Positions 22,939 to 31,163 of a stretch of 64,000 nt of DNA are shown piece after piece. The notes beneath the pieces are model-generated. The model did no database searches, was not told the DNA's origin, and saw nothing but the letters and a program-made list of their open reading frames with translations. Every line of letters starts with the position of its first letter. Position 1 is the stretch's first letter. The position numbers and the translations under genes were made by a program. This DNA comes from Halobacillus litoralis (GTDB lineage Bacteria; Bacillota; Bacilli; Bacillales; Halobacillaceae): contig NZ_WMEZ01000002.1 of the NCBI RefSeq assembly GCF_009856415.1, positions 558,001 to 622,000 on the forward strand, in the 5' to 3' direction.

Positions 22939-23423
22939 GAAGACTCAGTTTCAAGATGTTCCTGGGTTCGTTGCCTGGGTTGAGTGTCAGGGGTGGCTGG
23001 GAAGCTACTCGCTTTCCTGTGGGGATGACGGCCAGCCATTCCCACGGGAGTCTCGCAGCTTCCCAACCACCCCATGCGTTGAATGCGAGAAACGAACCCC
23101 TTTACCCAGGTAGATTGTCTTCTTCTATCCGACTGTTTAAAAGCATAAAGAGCTCTGTATCAAGCTTTCAGGATACATGAACCTCAGCATGGAAGTATTT
23201 TCTTACACTCCCATCAAGCTCGATAGCTACTTTTCCGAGAAGTGGTTTCGAGTCACTGGATATGGTAAAGGGGCGGAGGGAAACGGTGAGACTCCTGTGG
23301 GAAGTGCGTAGTAGATGAGACCCCGCAGAGCGTTAGCTCGAGGAGGCTTATCACTCGCCCACGGAAAGCGAACCTTTTCCCGAAGCCCCTAAACTCCCGC
23401 AAAAGTCTCGAAACCAAGTTTTC
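22939..23423. repeat. Inverted-repeat intergenic element, copy R3 (485 bp, type 1 with inner deletion - middle - type 2)
   Basis: Left end GAAGACTCAGTTTCAAGA (22939-22956); right end TCTCGAAACCAAGTTTTC (23406-23423). The type-1 module keeps its outer arms but lacks the inner hairpin: where other copies have about 40 bp between two GCC-containing arms, R3 reads GACGGCCAGCCATTCCC. The type-2 module has apical hairpin GAGC-GTTA-GCTC. The flanks are GCTCCCATTGTG on the left and ACAACCGTGCCTG on the right, the opposite orientation to R2. It starts 110 bp before upp and ends 25 bp before the glyA terminator. Confidence 0.88.
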
Positions 23424-23447
23424 CACAACCGTGCCTGAATCTTTAAG

Positions 23448-23477
23448 AAGAGCCACTAGATCAATCTAGTGGCTCTT
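23448..23477 (-). terminator. Intrinsic terminator of glyA
   Basis: A perfect 14-bp stem AAGAGCCACTAGAT with a two-base centre; the T-run on the minus strand is weak. Confidence 0.7.
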
Positions 23478-23491
23478 GGTGGTTCCATTCA

Positions 23492-24748
23492 TTAAATGGA
23501 AGAAAAGTTGAGGGTCTGATATAACGGGAAGCGGGATGTTAATTCACGTACACGTTTTTCCGCTTCTTTCATTTTCGCTTCATCTTCATGATGGTCTAGA
23601 GTGAAGGCGATCAGATCTGCAATTTCTTCCATTTCCGCTTCCTTGAAGCCACGGCTCGTAACCGCTGCTGTACCGATACGGATACCGCTTGTAACAAACG
23701 GGCTTTCAGGATCGAACGGAATGGCATTTTTGTTTGTCGTAATACCGATTTCATCCAAAGCTTTTTCAACTACTTTACCGGTCAAGCCTTTGCTGCGTAA
23801 GTCAAGTAAGAGCAAGTGGTTGTCTGTTCCGCCAGAAACAAGATCTACCCCTTTTTCAACCAGGGATTCGCCCAGTTGCTTCGCATTGGAGATGATTTGA
23901 CGGGAATACTCTTTGAACTCTGGTTGCAAAGCTTCTTTAAAGGAAACGGCTTTAGCTGCAATGATATGCATCAAAGGCCCGCCTTGCATTCCTGGGAAGA
24001 CCGTCTTGTCGATCTTCTTAGCGAAAGATTCTTCACAAAGGATCATTCCACCACGAGGACCACGCAATGTTTTATGGGTCGTTGTGGTAACGAAATGAGC
24101 GTGAGGTACAGGGTTCGGATGTAGACCTGTAGCAACAAGCCCTGCGATATGAGCCATATCAACCATGAGGTAAGCTCCTACCTCATCAGCGATTTCGCGG
24201 AACTTAGCAAAATCGATTTCTCTTGGGTAGGCGCTGGCACCGGCGACGATCAATTTAGGTTGGACTTCTTTGGCCTTAGCAAGCACTGCCTCATAATCAA
24301 TCGTTTCATCCTTTTCATCCACACCATACTCTTCAAAATTGTACAACTTACCACTAAAGTTGACGGGGCTGCCATGGGTCAAGTGACCGCCGTGATTCAA
24401 ATTCATACCCAGAACTGTATCTCCATGCTCAAGCACGGTGAAATAAACAGCCATATTCGCCTGCGCTCCAGAGTGGGGCTGAACATTTGCATGATCGGCG
24501 CCGAACAGCTCTTTCGCACGGTCGCGGGCTAAGTTTTCAACAACGTCTACGTGTTCACAACCACCATAGTAACGACGGCCCGGATAGCCTTCCGCATATT
24601 TATTCGTAAGTACAGAACCCATCGTTTCCATAACCGCTTCTGAAACGAAGTTTTCTGAAGCAATCAATTCAATATTATCCTGTTGGCGTTGTCTCTCATC
24701 CTGGACGGCTGCAAAAATTTCTGCATCTGCTGATTTTACATGATTCAT
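23492..24748 (-). CDS. glyA: Serine hydroxymethyltransferase
   Basis: The 418-residue PLP enzyme converts serine and tetrahydrofolate to glycine and methylene-tetrahydrofolate. The PLP-binding lysine is in [15 protein letters not shown], with the N-terminal [15 protein letters not shown] and [15 protein letters not shown] motifs. Length is as usual. It follows ywlG by 23 bp and probably shares its transcript. No riboswitch-like leader is visible upstream. Confidence 0.97.
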   Translation of the reverse strand: MNHVKSADAEIFAAVQDERQRQQDNIELIASENFVSEAVMETMGSVLTNKYAEGYPGRRYYGGCEHVDVVENLARDRAKELFGADHANVQPHSGAQANMAVYFTVLEHGDTVLGMNLNHGGHLTHGSPVNFSGKLYNFEEYGVDEKDETIDYEAVLAKAKEVQPKLIVAGASAYPREIDFAKFREIADEVGAYLMVDMAHIAGLVATGLHPNPVPHAHFVTTTTHKTLRGPRGGMILCEESFAKKIDKTVFPGMQGGPLMHIIAAKAVSFKEALQPEFKEYSRQIISNAKQLGESLVEKGVDLVSGGTDNHLLLLDLRSKGLTGKVVEKALDEIGITTNKNAIPFDPESPFVTSGIRIGTAAVTSRGFKEAEMEEIADLIAFTLDHHEDEAKMKEAEKRVRELTSRFPLYQTLNFSSI

Positions 24749-24771
24749 GGTCTAGCTTCCCCTTTCCATTC

Positions 24772-25344
24772 CTAAAGATCACAAGAACCTGCTTCTTCTT
24801 GACTTACATAAACCGCACGTGCCCCACCAATGAGAGGAGGTCGGGTTTTCGCTGCCGTAATGTGGGCGTGGCCGATGTTTTTTTGAGCGATACGAAGCGG
24901 AACGGCTACACGCTTCAAATGCATACCGATGAGTGTGTCACCGATATCAAGCCCACCTTTGGCTTCTATCCTCTCCACAAGCACTGGATCTTTCATATGC
25001 TTATAAGCGAAGGAGGCCATCGATCCGCCAGCAGTCGGAACAGGAATAGCGGAAACTTCTGTCAAACGCTGCTCTTCCATTATGGAACGGTCGACAACTA
25101 TTGAACGATTCAAATGTTCACAGCACTGGAAAGCGAGATGAACGCCGGAGTGCTCTGAAAGACTTTGCAACTCACTGAAAACTACTTCAGCAATGGCTTC
25201 ACTACCTGAAGTTCCAATTCTCTCTCCTGCAATCTCACTTGTTGAACAGCCAACGACAAAAATCCCCGGTTGAAGGTTGTCTTCTTCTACAAGCTGATCA
25301 ACAACAGCACGGACATCCGTTTGAATCTTCTTCACATCCGTCAC
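24772..25344 (-). CDS. ywlG: TIGR01440/UPF0340 family protein YwlG
   Basis: The 190-residue protein matches the UPF0340 (DUF436) family in its GIFVVGCSTSEIAGERIGT, FQCCEHLNRS and GGSMASFAYKHMKDPV segments. Its function is unknown. The start I prefer is the GTG at 25342-25344, eight bases after GGAGG; an open frame extends upstream to 25371 across the ribosome site. It lies between rpiB and glyA, the usual position. Confidence 0.88.
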   Translation of the reverse strand: MTDVKKIQTDVRAVVDQLVEEDNLQPGIFVVGCSTSEIAGERIGTSGSEAIAEVVFSELQSLSEHSGVHLAFQCCEHLNRSIVVDRSIMEEQRLTEVSAIPVPTAGGSMASFAYKHMKDPVLVERIEAKGGLDIGDTLIGMHLKRVAVPLRIAQKNIGHAHITAAKTRPPLIGGARAVYVSQEEAGSCDL

Positions 25345-25406
25345 TTTTCTACCTCCTCTATGTGTCAGCACAAATAAGGGAAACCCCTTTTAGCGGCTAG
25401 TTTTAC

Positions 25407-25434
25407 AAAAAAAGGAGAAGCATCAGGCTCCTCC
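25407..25434 (-). terminator. Intrinsic terminator of rpiB
   Basis: Stem GGAGAAGC / GCTCCTCC (one G-T pair), loop ATCAG, followed on the minus strand by seven Ts. Confidence 0.75.
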
Positions 25435-25489
25435 TTCAGTTGTAAGCATCAGCTATGAAAAAGCTTCAGCTTTTCTATATCCCATTGTA

Positions 25490-25930
25490 TTACTTATTTT
25501 CATATTCGGCAATCTTACTTACACGTCTTTCGTGACGGCCGGCTTCAAAGTCAGTAGACACCCATGTTCTCGCAATTTCCCGTGCTAAACCTGGTCCGAT
25601 CACGCGTTCGCCCATACATAAGACATTCGAGTCATTATGTTCACGAGTGACTTTAGCTGTGAAAAGGTCATGCACCAATGCGGCACGAATTCCCTTCACT
25701 TTATTAGCGGAGATCGACATACCGATTCCAGTTCCACAGATGAGGATCGCTTTATCAAATTCTCCGTTTGCTACACGTTCTGCTGCAGGAATTGCATAGT
25801 CTGGATAGTCAACGGAACTTTCACAATCGCAACCGATGTCTTCGAATTCTACTTCCAGTTCATTCAAAACGTCTGCTACTTCTTTTCGTAAGTTTACTCC
25901 GCCATGGTCGGAGGCAAGGATCACTTTCAT
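25490..25930 (-). CDS. rpiB: Ribose-5-phosphate isomerase B
   Basis: The 146-residue enzyme interconverts ribose 5-phosphate and ribulose 5-phosphate in the pentose phosphate pathway. Signatures: ILASDHGGVNLRKEV at the N-terminus, DYPDYAIPAAERV, and the active-site segment AILICGTGIGMSISANK with its Cys. Length is typical. It has its own terminator and is followed by ywlG. Confidence 0.95.
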   Translation of the reverse strand: MKVILASDHGGVNLRKEVADVLNELEVEFEDIGCDCESSVDYPDYAIPAAERVANGEFDKAILICGTGIGMSISANKVKGIRAALVHDLFTAKVTREHNDSNVLCMGERVIGPGLAREIARTWVSTDFEAGRHERRVSKIAEYENK

Positions 25931-26059
25931 CTATAGACACTCCCGTCTTCTAATATCAATCCTATCGTGACAGTTTCCCCCTCCCCTGTCAATGCTCTCC
26001 GTCCGACTCTTTTCATCTACCAGCCCTTGTGTTTTATTAAAGTATCTGGCAGGTTTCTT

Positions 26060-26582
26060 GAAGACTCAGTTTCGAGACTTTTAGTGAGTGGGTGGGGGCT
26101 GCGGGGAATAGCTCGCTTTCCGCGGGAGCGCGGTGAGCCTCCTCGGACTGCGTCCTGTGGGGTCTCACCATGCACTTTTTCCCCCGCAGGAGTCTCGCCA
26201 TTCCCCTCCGCCCCTTTACCATGGAAGATTCTCGAAACCACTACTGGAAAAATCAGCTTGTTTGGTTGATAGAAGTGGATGATGTCAACTCTTCCGAGTG
26301 GGCATGTAGAACGTAAATGCTTGATACAGAGCGCTTTGTGCCTGTTTAGGCTGGACGAGTGGGAGTCCTGCTTCTGGGTACAGGGGTTTGTTTTTCCTTA
26401 CAGGAGATGGGATGGTTGGGAAGCTGCGAGACTCCCGTGGGAGAAAGGAGATAGGCGAGATCCCACAGGGCTTTAGCCCGAGGAAGCTCGGCGCTCCCCC
26501 ACAGGAAAGCGAGTGGCTTCCCAGCCACCCCTAACGCCCACCCAGGCAACGAACCCCGGAAACATCTCGAAACTGAGTCTTC
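26060..26582. repeat. Inverted-repeat intergenic element, copy R4 (523 bp, type 2 - middle - type 1)
   Basis: Perfect terminal repeat: GAAGACTCAGTTTCGAGA (26060-26077) and complement (26565-26582). The left module is type 2 with apical hairpin GGAC-GCA-GTCC, the right is type 1 with GGGC-TTTA-GCCC. The middle contains GCTTGATACAGAGCGCTTTG, the reverse of a segment also found in R2, R3, R6 and R7. Flanks are GGCAGGTTTCTT (left) and ACAATTGGGAGA (right). It starts 130 bp before rpiB and ends 38 bp before the ywlE terminator. Confidence 0.9.
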
Positions 26583-26616
26583 CACAATTGGGAGATTTTC
26601 TGGAATAGGAGGACAT

Positions 26617-26647
26617 AAAAAAAGCCCAGAGGGGTCTCTGGGCTTTT
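26617..26647 (-). terminator. Intrinsic terminator of mntP-ywlE
   Basis: A 12-bp stem AAAAGCCCAGAG / CTCTGGGCTTTT, loop GGGT, followed by a T-run on the minus strand. Confidence 0.85.
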
Positions 26648-26711
26648 GGTATGTATGAATGATGTCATAAAAACGTAGGCCGACGAGGATATTACGTTTG
26701 AAGAAACCGGT

Positions 26712-27320
26712 TTATTCCTCGTCGCGAAGTTTTTCTACGAGACGTTCGATGTAGTGGTTCAGCTCATCACGGGTATTCCGATAGATGGAGATATTCCCGC
26801 CGAAAGGGTCTATGATATTCAAATCAGGTAGTTCTTTCTCCCGCTGGTCGATTTCTTTTATTTCGTCCTCAAGTTCGTCGAACAATTTCTGTTCCAGTTC
26901 CTGCTCACCGATCTTATCTTTATATTCATTCAAGATGGATAGACGTTTTTCTTCGAAGGCTGCATAAAGGTTTTTTAATTGTTTCCATTGATTTTCATCA
27001 ATAAGGACATATTCTTTAAGGGTATAGTATTTCTCTTGATGGTCCGGGTATTGGAGTGCAAGGGTTTGTTTGTGTCGATCCGTCATAGTGAGCACGAGAT
27101 CTGCCCATTCCAAAAGGTCTCGATCGATAGGCCTTGTTTGATGATTCAAACCCAAATCGATTTCCCGAAGGACCAGTTCCGAATTCTTTGCCAAAGGTTC
27201 GCCTTTACCCGCAAAAATTCCCGCGGATTGAACATTTCCTTCTTCCAACTTCGATTTCAGCAATGCTTCCGCCATTGGACTTCGGCATGTATTTCCAGTA
27301 CAGACAAATAATATATTCAT
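26712..27320 (-). CDS. ywlE: Protein arginine phosphatase YwlE (low-MW phosphatase fold) with helical insertion
   Basis: The 202-residue protein has the CX4CR signature at its N-terminus (LFVCTGNTCRSPMAE: Cys7, Cys12, Arg13) and the general acid Asp171 in IIDPFGG. Thr11 in the loop is the residue reported to favour phosphoarginine over phosphotyrosine in YwlE, which opposes the kinase McsB. Between TLKEYVLIDE and the DPFGG motif is an extra charged, probably coiled-coil stretch (about residues 109-163) that makes it some 50 residues longer than B. subtilis YwlE. The ATG at 27318-27320 follows GGGGAAG; the open frame runs on upstream to 27422 and overlaps mntP, but without similarity. Confidence 0.9.
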   Translation of the reverse strand: MNILFVCTGNTCRSPMAEALLKSKLEEGNVQSAGIFAGKGEPLAKNSELVLREIDLGLNHQTRPIDRDLLEWADLVLTMTDRHKQTLALQYPDHQEKYYTLKEYVLIDENQWKQLKNLYAAFEEKRLSILNEYKDKIGEQELEQKLFDELEDEIKEIDQREKELPDLNIIDPFGGNISIYRNTRDELNHYIERLVEKLRDEE

Positions 27321-27391
27321 AACCAATCTTCCCCTCATCGATAGTCCATTTTCTCTATAGTACCATAGGTACAGATCAGACGAAAAATCTG

Positions 27392-27928
27392 TCAAAAAAT
27401 GGCGTTCAATCCTAAGGCACACAGAATGCTTCCCCCAAGAAGTTCACTGTATGTTCCTAGTAAACCACCTGCTCTACGGCCGATAATGAAGCCTGTCCAT
27501 GTCAGCATCATACTAAAGACACCAAAGGAAAGGACAGATATAACCATTTCCGCTTCCCTTAAGCCTAAACTGAACCCAACGGGGAAGCTGTCAATGCTTA
27601 CGCTCAATGCAAATAACCACACTCCGATGCCTGTCATCCGGTAAGAAACGGAATGTTTCTCAGTGAATGAAGCAAAAACCGCATAAGCGCCTAGCCCGAA
27701 CAACATGATTCCTCCCGATAATTCAGCCCATTCCGCCGCACTATCAGAAAGCCATTTTCCAAGTAGGATTCCTAACCCCGGCATGATCATATGAAAAACC
27801 CCGATGACAATCCCAGTGAAAAAAGCGTGCCTTAACCTTACTGCTTGCAGTCCCATTCCTAAAGAAACAGAAAATGCGTCCAGACCTAAAGCGATCGATA
27901 ACAAGATTAATGATGTCATGTGCTCCAA
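27392..27928 (-). CDS. mntP: Manganese efflux pump MntP
   Basis: The 178-residue membrane protein has six helices and the two MntP motifs: LDAFSVSLGMG near the N-terminus and SIDSFPVGFSLGL in the second half, whose Asp residues bind the metal. It exports Mn2+. The start is uncertain: TTG at 27926-27928 has GGAGG about 11 bases upstream and is my choice; an ATG three codons in and an ATG at 27952 (which precedes the ribosome site) are alternatives. It lies between ywlC and ywlE as in B. subtilis (ywlD). Confidence 0.88.
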   Translation of the reverse strand: MEHMTSLILLSIALGLDAFSVSLGMGLQAVRLRHAFFTGIVIGVFHMIMPGLGILLGKWLSDSAAEWAELSGGIMLFGLGAYAVFASFTEKHSVSYRMTGIGVWLFALSVSIDSFPVGFSLGLREAEMVISVLSFGVFSMMLTWTGFIIGRRAGGLLGTYSELLGGSILCALGLNAIF

Positions 27929-27988
27929 CTGAAAGTTCCCCTCCCCGGACATGCTATATCATCGTATGCATGAAAGGAGAAGCGTATG

Positions 27989-29029
27989 TCAGTAGGTCTG
28001 GATTCTTTTTACAGCGGCTTTATTCAGTCGATTCATGATAGCCGCTCCTACCCCTTTTTCAGAAAAAGTTTCACACAAAATCAGGTCCACATCTGACTTC
28101 TTGAATTCTCTTAAGGCTCCATAAAGTTTTTCTGCTACTTGATGAAGCTGAAATCTTGAACCACAACGTATAAGAGGATAGTGGTCGAGCTTTTCTGCTA
28201 ATTCATCACTTGCAATGACGCCGACTCTGTGTCCATCTTCCTTCAATCGATAAAGTTGATCGGAAAAGAAATCATCATTGCCATCCACGAGCCAAAGCGG
28301 TGACTCCGGTGCATAGTGCGTGTACTTCATCCCCGGTGATTTAGGCTTCTGTTTTTCATCAGCCAGAGCGGGATCGACCATGACTTGTGGGAGGAATTTT
28401 TCTAAGTCTTCCTTCGTTACCCCGCCCGGCCTTAAGATGATAGGGATTTCAGTCGTGCAGTCCACGACGGTGGATTCCACTCCGACCCCAGTCGGACCTC
28501 CGTCTAAGATGCCGGCAATTTTCCCATTTAAATCTTGATAGACGTGATCGGCGGTTGTCGGGCTTGGTCGCCCTGATCGATTTGCACTTGGCGCAGCTAA
28601 TGGCTTACCTGTTTTACGAAGCAGGGAAAGAGCAAGGGGGTGATCCGGCATTCGGATTCCAATTGTGGGTAATCCCGCCGTCACATTTTCAGCGGCTGCC
28701 CCATTACTCTTAAGAACAAGTGTCAACGGGCCAGGCCAGAATTCGTCCATGAGTTTCCGTGCGACAGGGGAAATCTCTGAAACTAATTGACTCACTTGGT
28801 CCTCATCTGCCACGTGAACAATCAAAGGATTATCCGCTGGTCGTCCTTTAGCTTCAAAAATCCGTTGGACAGCTGCTTCTTCCGTTGCATCCGCACCTAA
28901 ACCGTAGACCGTTTCTGTCGGAAAAGCGACGACCTGCTTTTCCAACAGAAGAGCTGAAGCTGCTTCGACTTGAGCCTCCACATCACTTGAATTCTTCCTT
29001 TGTTTCCACCATTTCGTTTCCATACACAT
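27989..29029 (-). CDS. ywlC: Threonylcarbamoyl-AMP synthase (Sua5/YwlC)
   Basis: The 346-residue protein has the YrdC-like catalytic domain (about residues 15-210; KQVVAFPTETVYGLGADA, GRPADNPLIVHV, LAAPSANRSGRPSPTTA) and the C-terminal Sua5 domain (about 235-346). It makes threonylcarbamoyl-AMP from threonine, bicarbonate and ATP for the t6A37 modification of ANN-decoding tRNAs. AGGGG is eight bases before the ATG at 29027-29029. A DnaA-box cluster lies just upstream (29106-29280), the same place where B. subtilis has one as I recall. Confidence 0.94.
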   Translation of the reverse strand: MCMETKWWKQRKNSSDVEAQVEAASALLLEKQVVAFPTETVYGLGADATEEAAVQRIFEAKGRPADNPLIVHVADEDQVSQLVSEISPVARKLMDEFWPGPLTLVLKSNGAAAENVTAGLPTIGIRMPDHPLALSLLRKTGKPLAAPSANRSGRPSPTTADHVYQDLNGKIAGILDGGPTGVGVESTVVDCTTEIPIILRPGGVTKEDLEKFLPQVMVDPALADEKQKPKSPGMKYTHYAPESPLWLVDGNDDFFSDQLYRLKEDGHRVGVIASDELAEKLDHYPLIRCGSRFQLHQVAEKLYGALREFKKSDVDLILCETFSEKGVGAAIMNRLNKAAVKRIQTY

Positions 29030-29105
29030 CGTACGTACCCCTTTATTCCGTATCTACTGTCATTCCTATTATGATTAATTCTACAAAATATCGCAAATTT
29101 AGACA

Positions 29106-29280
29106 TTATTCACAAGATGTCCTCAAGTTATCCACATAATTACCCACATATCCAAAGATTCCGTTAGTAAATTTGAAGATGAATTTTTCTTATTCACAAG
29201 TTATTAACAAATAATACCCCTTATGTGAATAAATAAGCGACTTATTCACAATTAACTGTGATTAACTTCATATATCCACA
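29106..29280. promoter_or_regulatory. DnaA-box cluster
   Basis: In 175 bp there are five perfect TTATNCACA boxes: TTATTCACA at 29106-29114, TTATCCACA at 29128-29136, TTATTCACA at 29190-29198 and 29242-29250, and one on the minus strand at 29224-29232. Four more have one mismatch: TTACCCACA (29140-29148), TTATTAACA (29201-29209), minus-strand TTAATCACA (29257-29265) and ATATCCACA (29272-29280). The stretch is AT-rich and carries no gene. It lies between ywlC and a small GNAT-like gene. There is no dnaA or dnaN beside it, so it is not the origin itself. Confidence 0.88.
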
Positions 29281-29563
29281 ATCTTTTTTCGACATTCTTT
29301 TTCTTGAACTGTTGGTGTTGCAAAAGAAAGTCAAGCGTATCCGAATGGCTTTCCACATGCAGTTCTTTTAATCCCACTTTTTCCACATAAGTCTGGATCA
29401 CTTCGAATATTTCTAAAATCCTACCGGGTGAAATATGATCTTTCACTTGAAGCTGTTCAAGCTTGCTTGCTCCCTTGGATAACTGAATCAGCCGGAAGGA
29501 CCCGATTGGCTGATCGGCTTTTTTTAACTGATACAACTCATCTTCTACTTGTTCAATATACAT
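29252..29563 (-). CDS. Small protein, possible GNAT-like remnant or relative of YwlB
   Basis: The 103-residue protein has no motif that I can name with confidence. Its pattern (ISPGRILEIFEVIQTYVEKVGLKELHVES ... LDFLLQHQQFKKKN) resembles the second half of an acetyltransferase fold, and the locus matches ywlB, a GNAT protein of about 150 residues in B. subtilis; the N-terminal part would then be shortened. The ATG at 29561-29563 lies 13 bases after AGGGG; an ATG at 29590 precedes the ribosome site. Its 3' end runs into the DnaA-box cluster. Confidence 0.6.
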   Translation of the reverse strand: MYIEQVEDELYQLKKADQPIGSFRLIQLSKGASKLEQLQVKDHISPGRILEIFEVIQTYVEKVGLKELHVESHSDTLDFLLQHQQFKKKNVEKRLWIYEVNHS

Positions 29564-29617
29564 AATAGAATCCACACCCCTTTGTTTCACTCTATGAAAA
29601 GGGATGTGGATTCTATG

Positions 29618-30214
29618 CTAGGAAAAGATGCTTTCCCATATTTTTACGACAAAAAATTGTACTTCCTCTTCCTCTTCTTTCTCTACTTCTTCTTCCGTTA
29701 CTTCTTCCGCTTCCGCTACACTCGTTCCATTAGAGAAATCAAGGAAACATAGAGGCGGGAACAAGACACACCACCAGTTATCGCCTTTTCCTTCTCCCAA
29801 TGTGATAAGAATCGCTTCATATTCTCCGGCCGGATAAATAAAAGAACCATATAATTTCGTTGGAAATTGAACACTGGAATCGTAGTCAACGGTATAACCC
29901 TGCTGGATTCCTTCCTTTTCCAAGGTTTCTCCTACAATCTCCTGAAGTTCTGGCAAACGGCTTTGAATTAATTCTCTCGCCGCTTCAATCGAAGTCAATT
30001 CGGCTACCCATTCGGTAATTTCACCATTGACCTCGTCTCTAACCATACGTTTGACTTTCTGATCTGCTTGATCATTACTGTCCGCTAATATGCGAAGACG
30101 GATGGCTTCATCCGGGATTACTTGAAATTCAGGTTGTGCTTTCGATTGTTGTCCCCATGGGAGGACCGTAATAATAATAGATAAAGATAATAATAAGAGC
30201 CAACTGTTTTTCAT
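29618..30214 (-). CDS. spoIIR: Stage II sporulation protein R (SpoIIR)
   Basis: The 198-residue secreted protein has a signal peptide (about residues 1-26) and the SpoIIR core (DEAIRLRILADSNDQADQ, KLYGSFIYPAGEYEAILITLGEGKGDNWWCVLFPPLCFLD). Made in the forespore, it crosses into the intermembrane space and triggers SpoIIGA to cleave pro-sigma-E. The C-terminus adds an acidic stretch (EAEEVTEEEVEKEEEEEV) before a final hydrophobic patch. Order prfA-prmC-spoIIR-ywlC is the Bacillus order. Confidence 0.95.
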   Translation of the reverse strand: MKNSWLLLLSLSIIITVLPWGQQSKAQPEFQVIPDEAIRLRILADSNDQADQKVKRMVRDEVNGEITEWVAELTSIEAARELIQSRLPELQEIVGETLEKEGIQQGYTVDYDSSVQFPTKLYGSFIYPAGEYEAILITLGEGKGDNWWCVLFPPLCFLDFSNGTSVAEAEEVTEEEVEKEEEEEVQFFVVKIWESIFS

Positions 30215-30301
30215 TTTCTTTTCCTCCCTATCCTCTACTAGTCGCTAGTATGGACAGGGAGCATAGACTTTAAACCATAAATCTATCAATCTTTCATTTC
30301 C

Positions 30302-31162
30302 TCATCCTGAAAAGGCAAAGACCATGCGATCCTTTCCGTTAATATCTTGTCGTACCTCTGCAAGGAATTCTGGCAGCAGGTCATGGAAGAGCGATAATAG
30401 CGATGCCCCTTGCTGATGACCGATTTCGAAAGCGATGCATTTCGGCTTTTGTTTCATATGGGAGACTTGGGTAAGGATGGATTTATAAGCGGCTAACCCT
30501 TCTTCCTCAGCAAAGAGAGCCATCGCTGGATCAAAATCCACGACGGTATCATCCATTTGATCTTTTTCAGAATAGGCGATATAGGGGGGATTGGAAACAA
30601 TGATATCGAACGGCTCTTCAAGCAGCGATGCCAAAAAGTCCCCTTGATAAAATCGAACATCCGCCCCATGCTGAGCTGCATTCTTAGCAGCTATTCTAAG
30701 AGCTTCTTCTGATAGATCCACACCTCTTACAATACTGTCCGGAAGTTCAGTCGCAAGCGTGATTGCAATGACGCCACTTCCTGTCCCAAGGTCGACGATT
30801 CTGGGAGCTTTCAAGTTTTTCTGACGAACATATTCCATAATGCCAAGGACCAGCTCTTCCGTTTCAGGCCTCGGAATCAGAACATCTTCGTTCACTTGAA
30901 ATTCCCTTCCATAAAAATGGCCGACTCCTGTAAGATGCTGGACAGGTATCCCTGTCTTCGCATGCTTTCTGACAGCTTCGACGAAACCCTCCACCACTTC
31001 AGAAGGCATCGGCTTATCATCAAAGGCAAGAAGCTGGGACGAGGTCCAACCTAAAAAATGTTCCAGCAATAAGTCAGCTACCCTCGGTTCCCGTTGTTCT
31101 TTTTGTAAAAAAAGAGAAGCCCAGCGGCGGGCTTCCCGAATCGACGTAAAAGTAGGCTGCAT
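30302..31162 (-). CDS. prmC: Peptide chain release factor N5-glutamine methyltransferase PrmC
   Basis: The 286-residue SAM-dependent enzyme methylates the Gln of the GGQ motif in release factors. It has an N-terminal helical domain (about 1-75), the SAM loop VDLGTGSGVIAITLA and the catalytic NPPY in IIVSNPPYIAY. The ATG at 31160-31162 lies one base after the prfA stop codon, so the pair is translationally coupled to its own substrate gene. An open frame extends upstream into prfA without similarity. Confidence 0.95.
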   Translation of the reverse strand: MQPTFTSIREARRWASLFLQKEQREPRVADLLLEHFLGWTSSQLLAFDDKPMPSEVVEGFVEAVRKHAKTGIPVQHLTGVGHFYGREFQVNEDVLIPRPETEELVLGIMEYVRQKNLKAPRIVDLGTGSGVIAITLATELPDSIVRGVDLSEEALRIAAKNAAQHGADVRFYQGDFLASLLEEPFDIIVSNPPYIAYSEKDQMDDTVVDFDPAMALFAEEEGLAAYKSILTQVSHMKQKPKCIAFEIGHQQGASLLSLFHDLLPEFLAEVRQDINGKDRMVFAFSG

Positions 31163-31163
31163 A

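Noticed and set aside
29106-29280. Chromosomal origin (oriC)
   Set aside because: The boxes are many, but dnaA, dnaN, rpmH and an obvious DNA-unwinding element are absent; the neighbours are ywlC and spoIIR.
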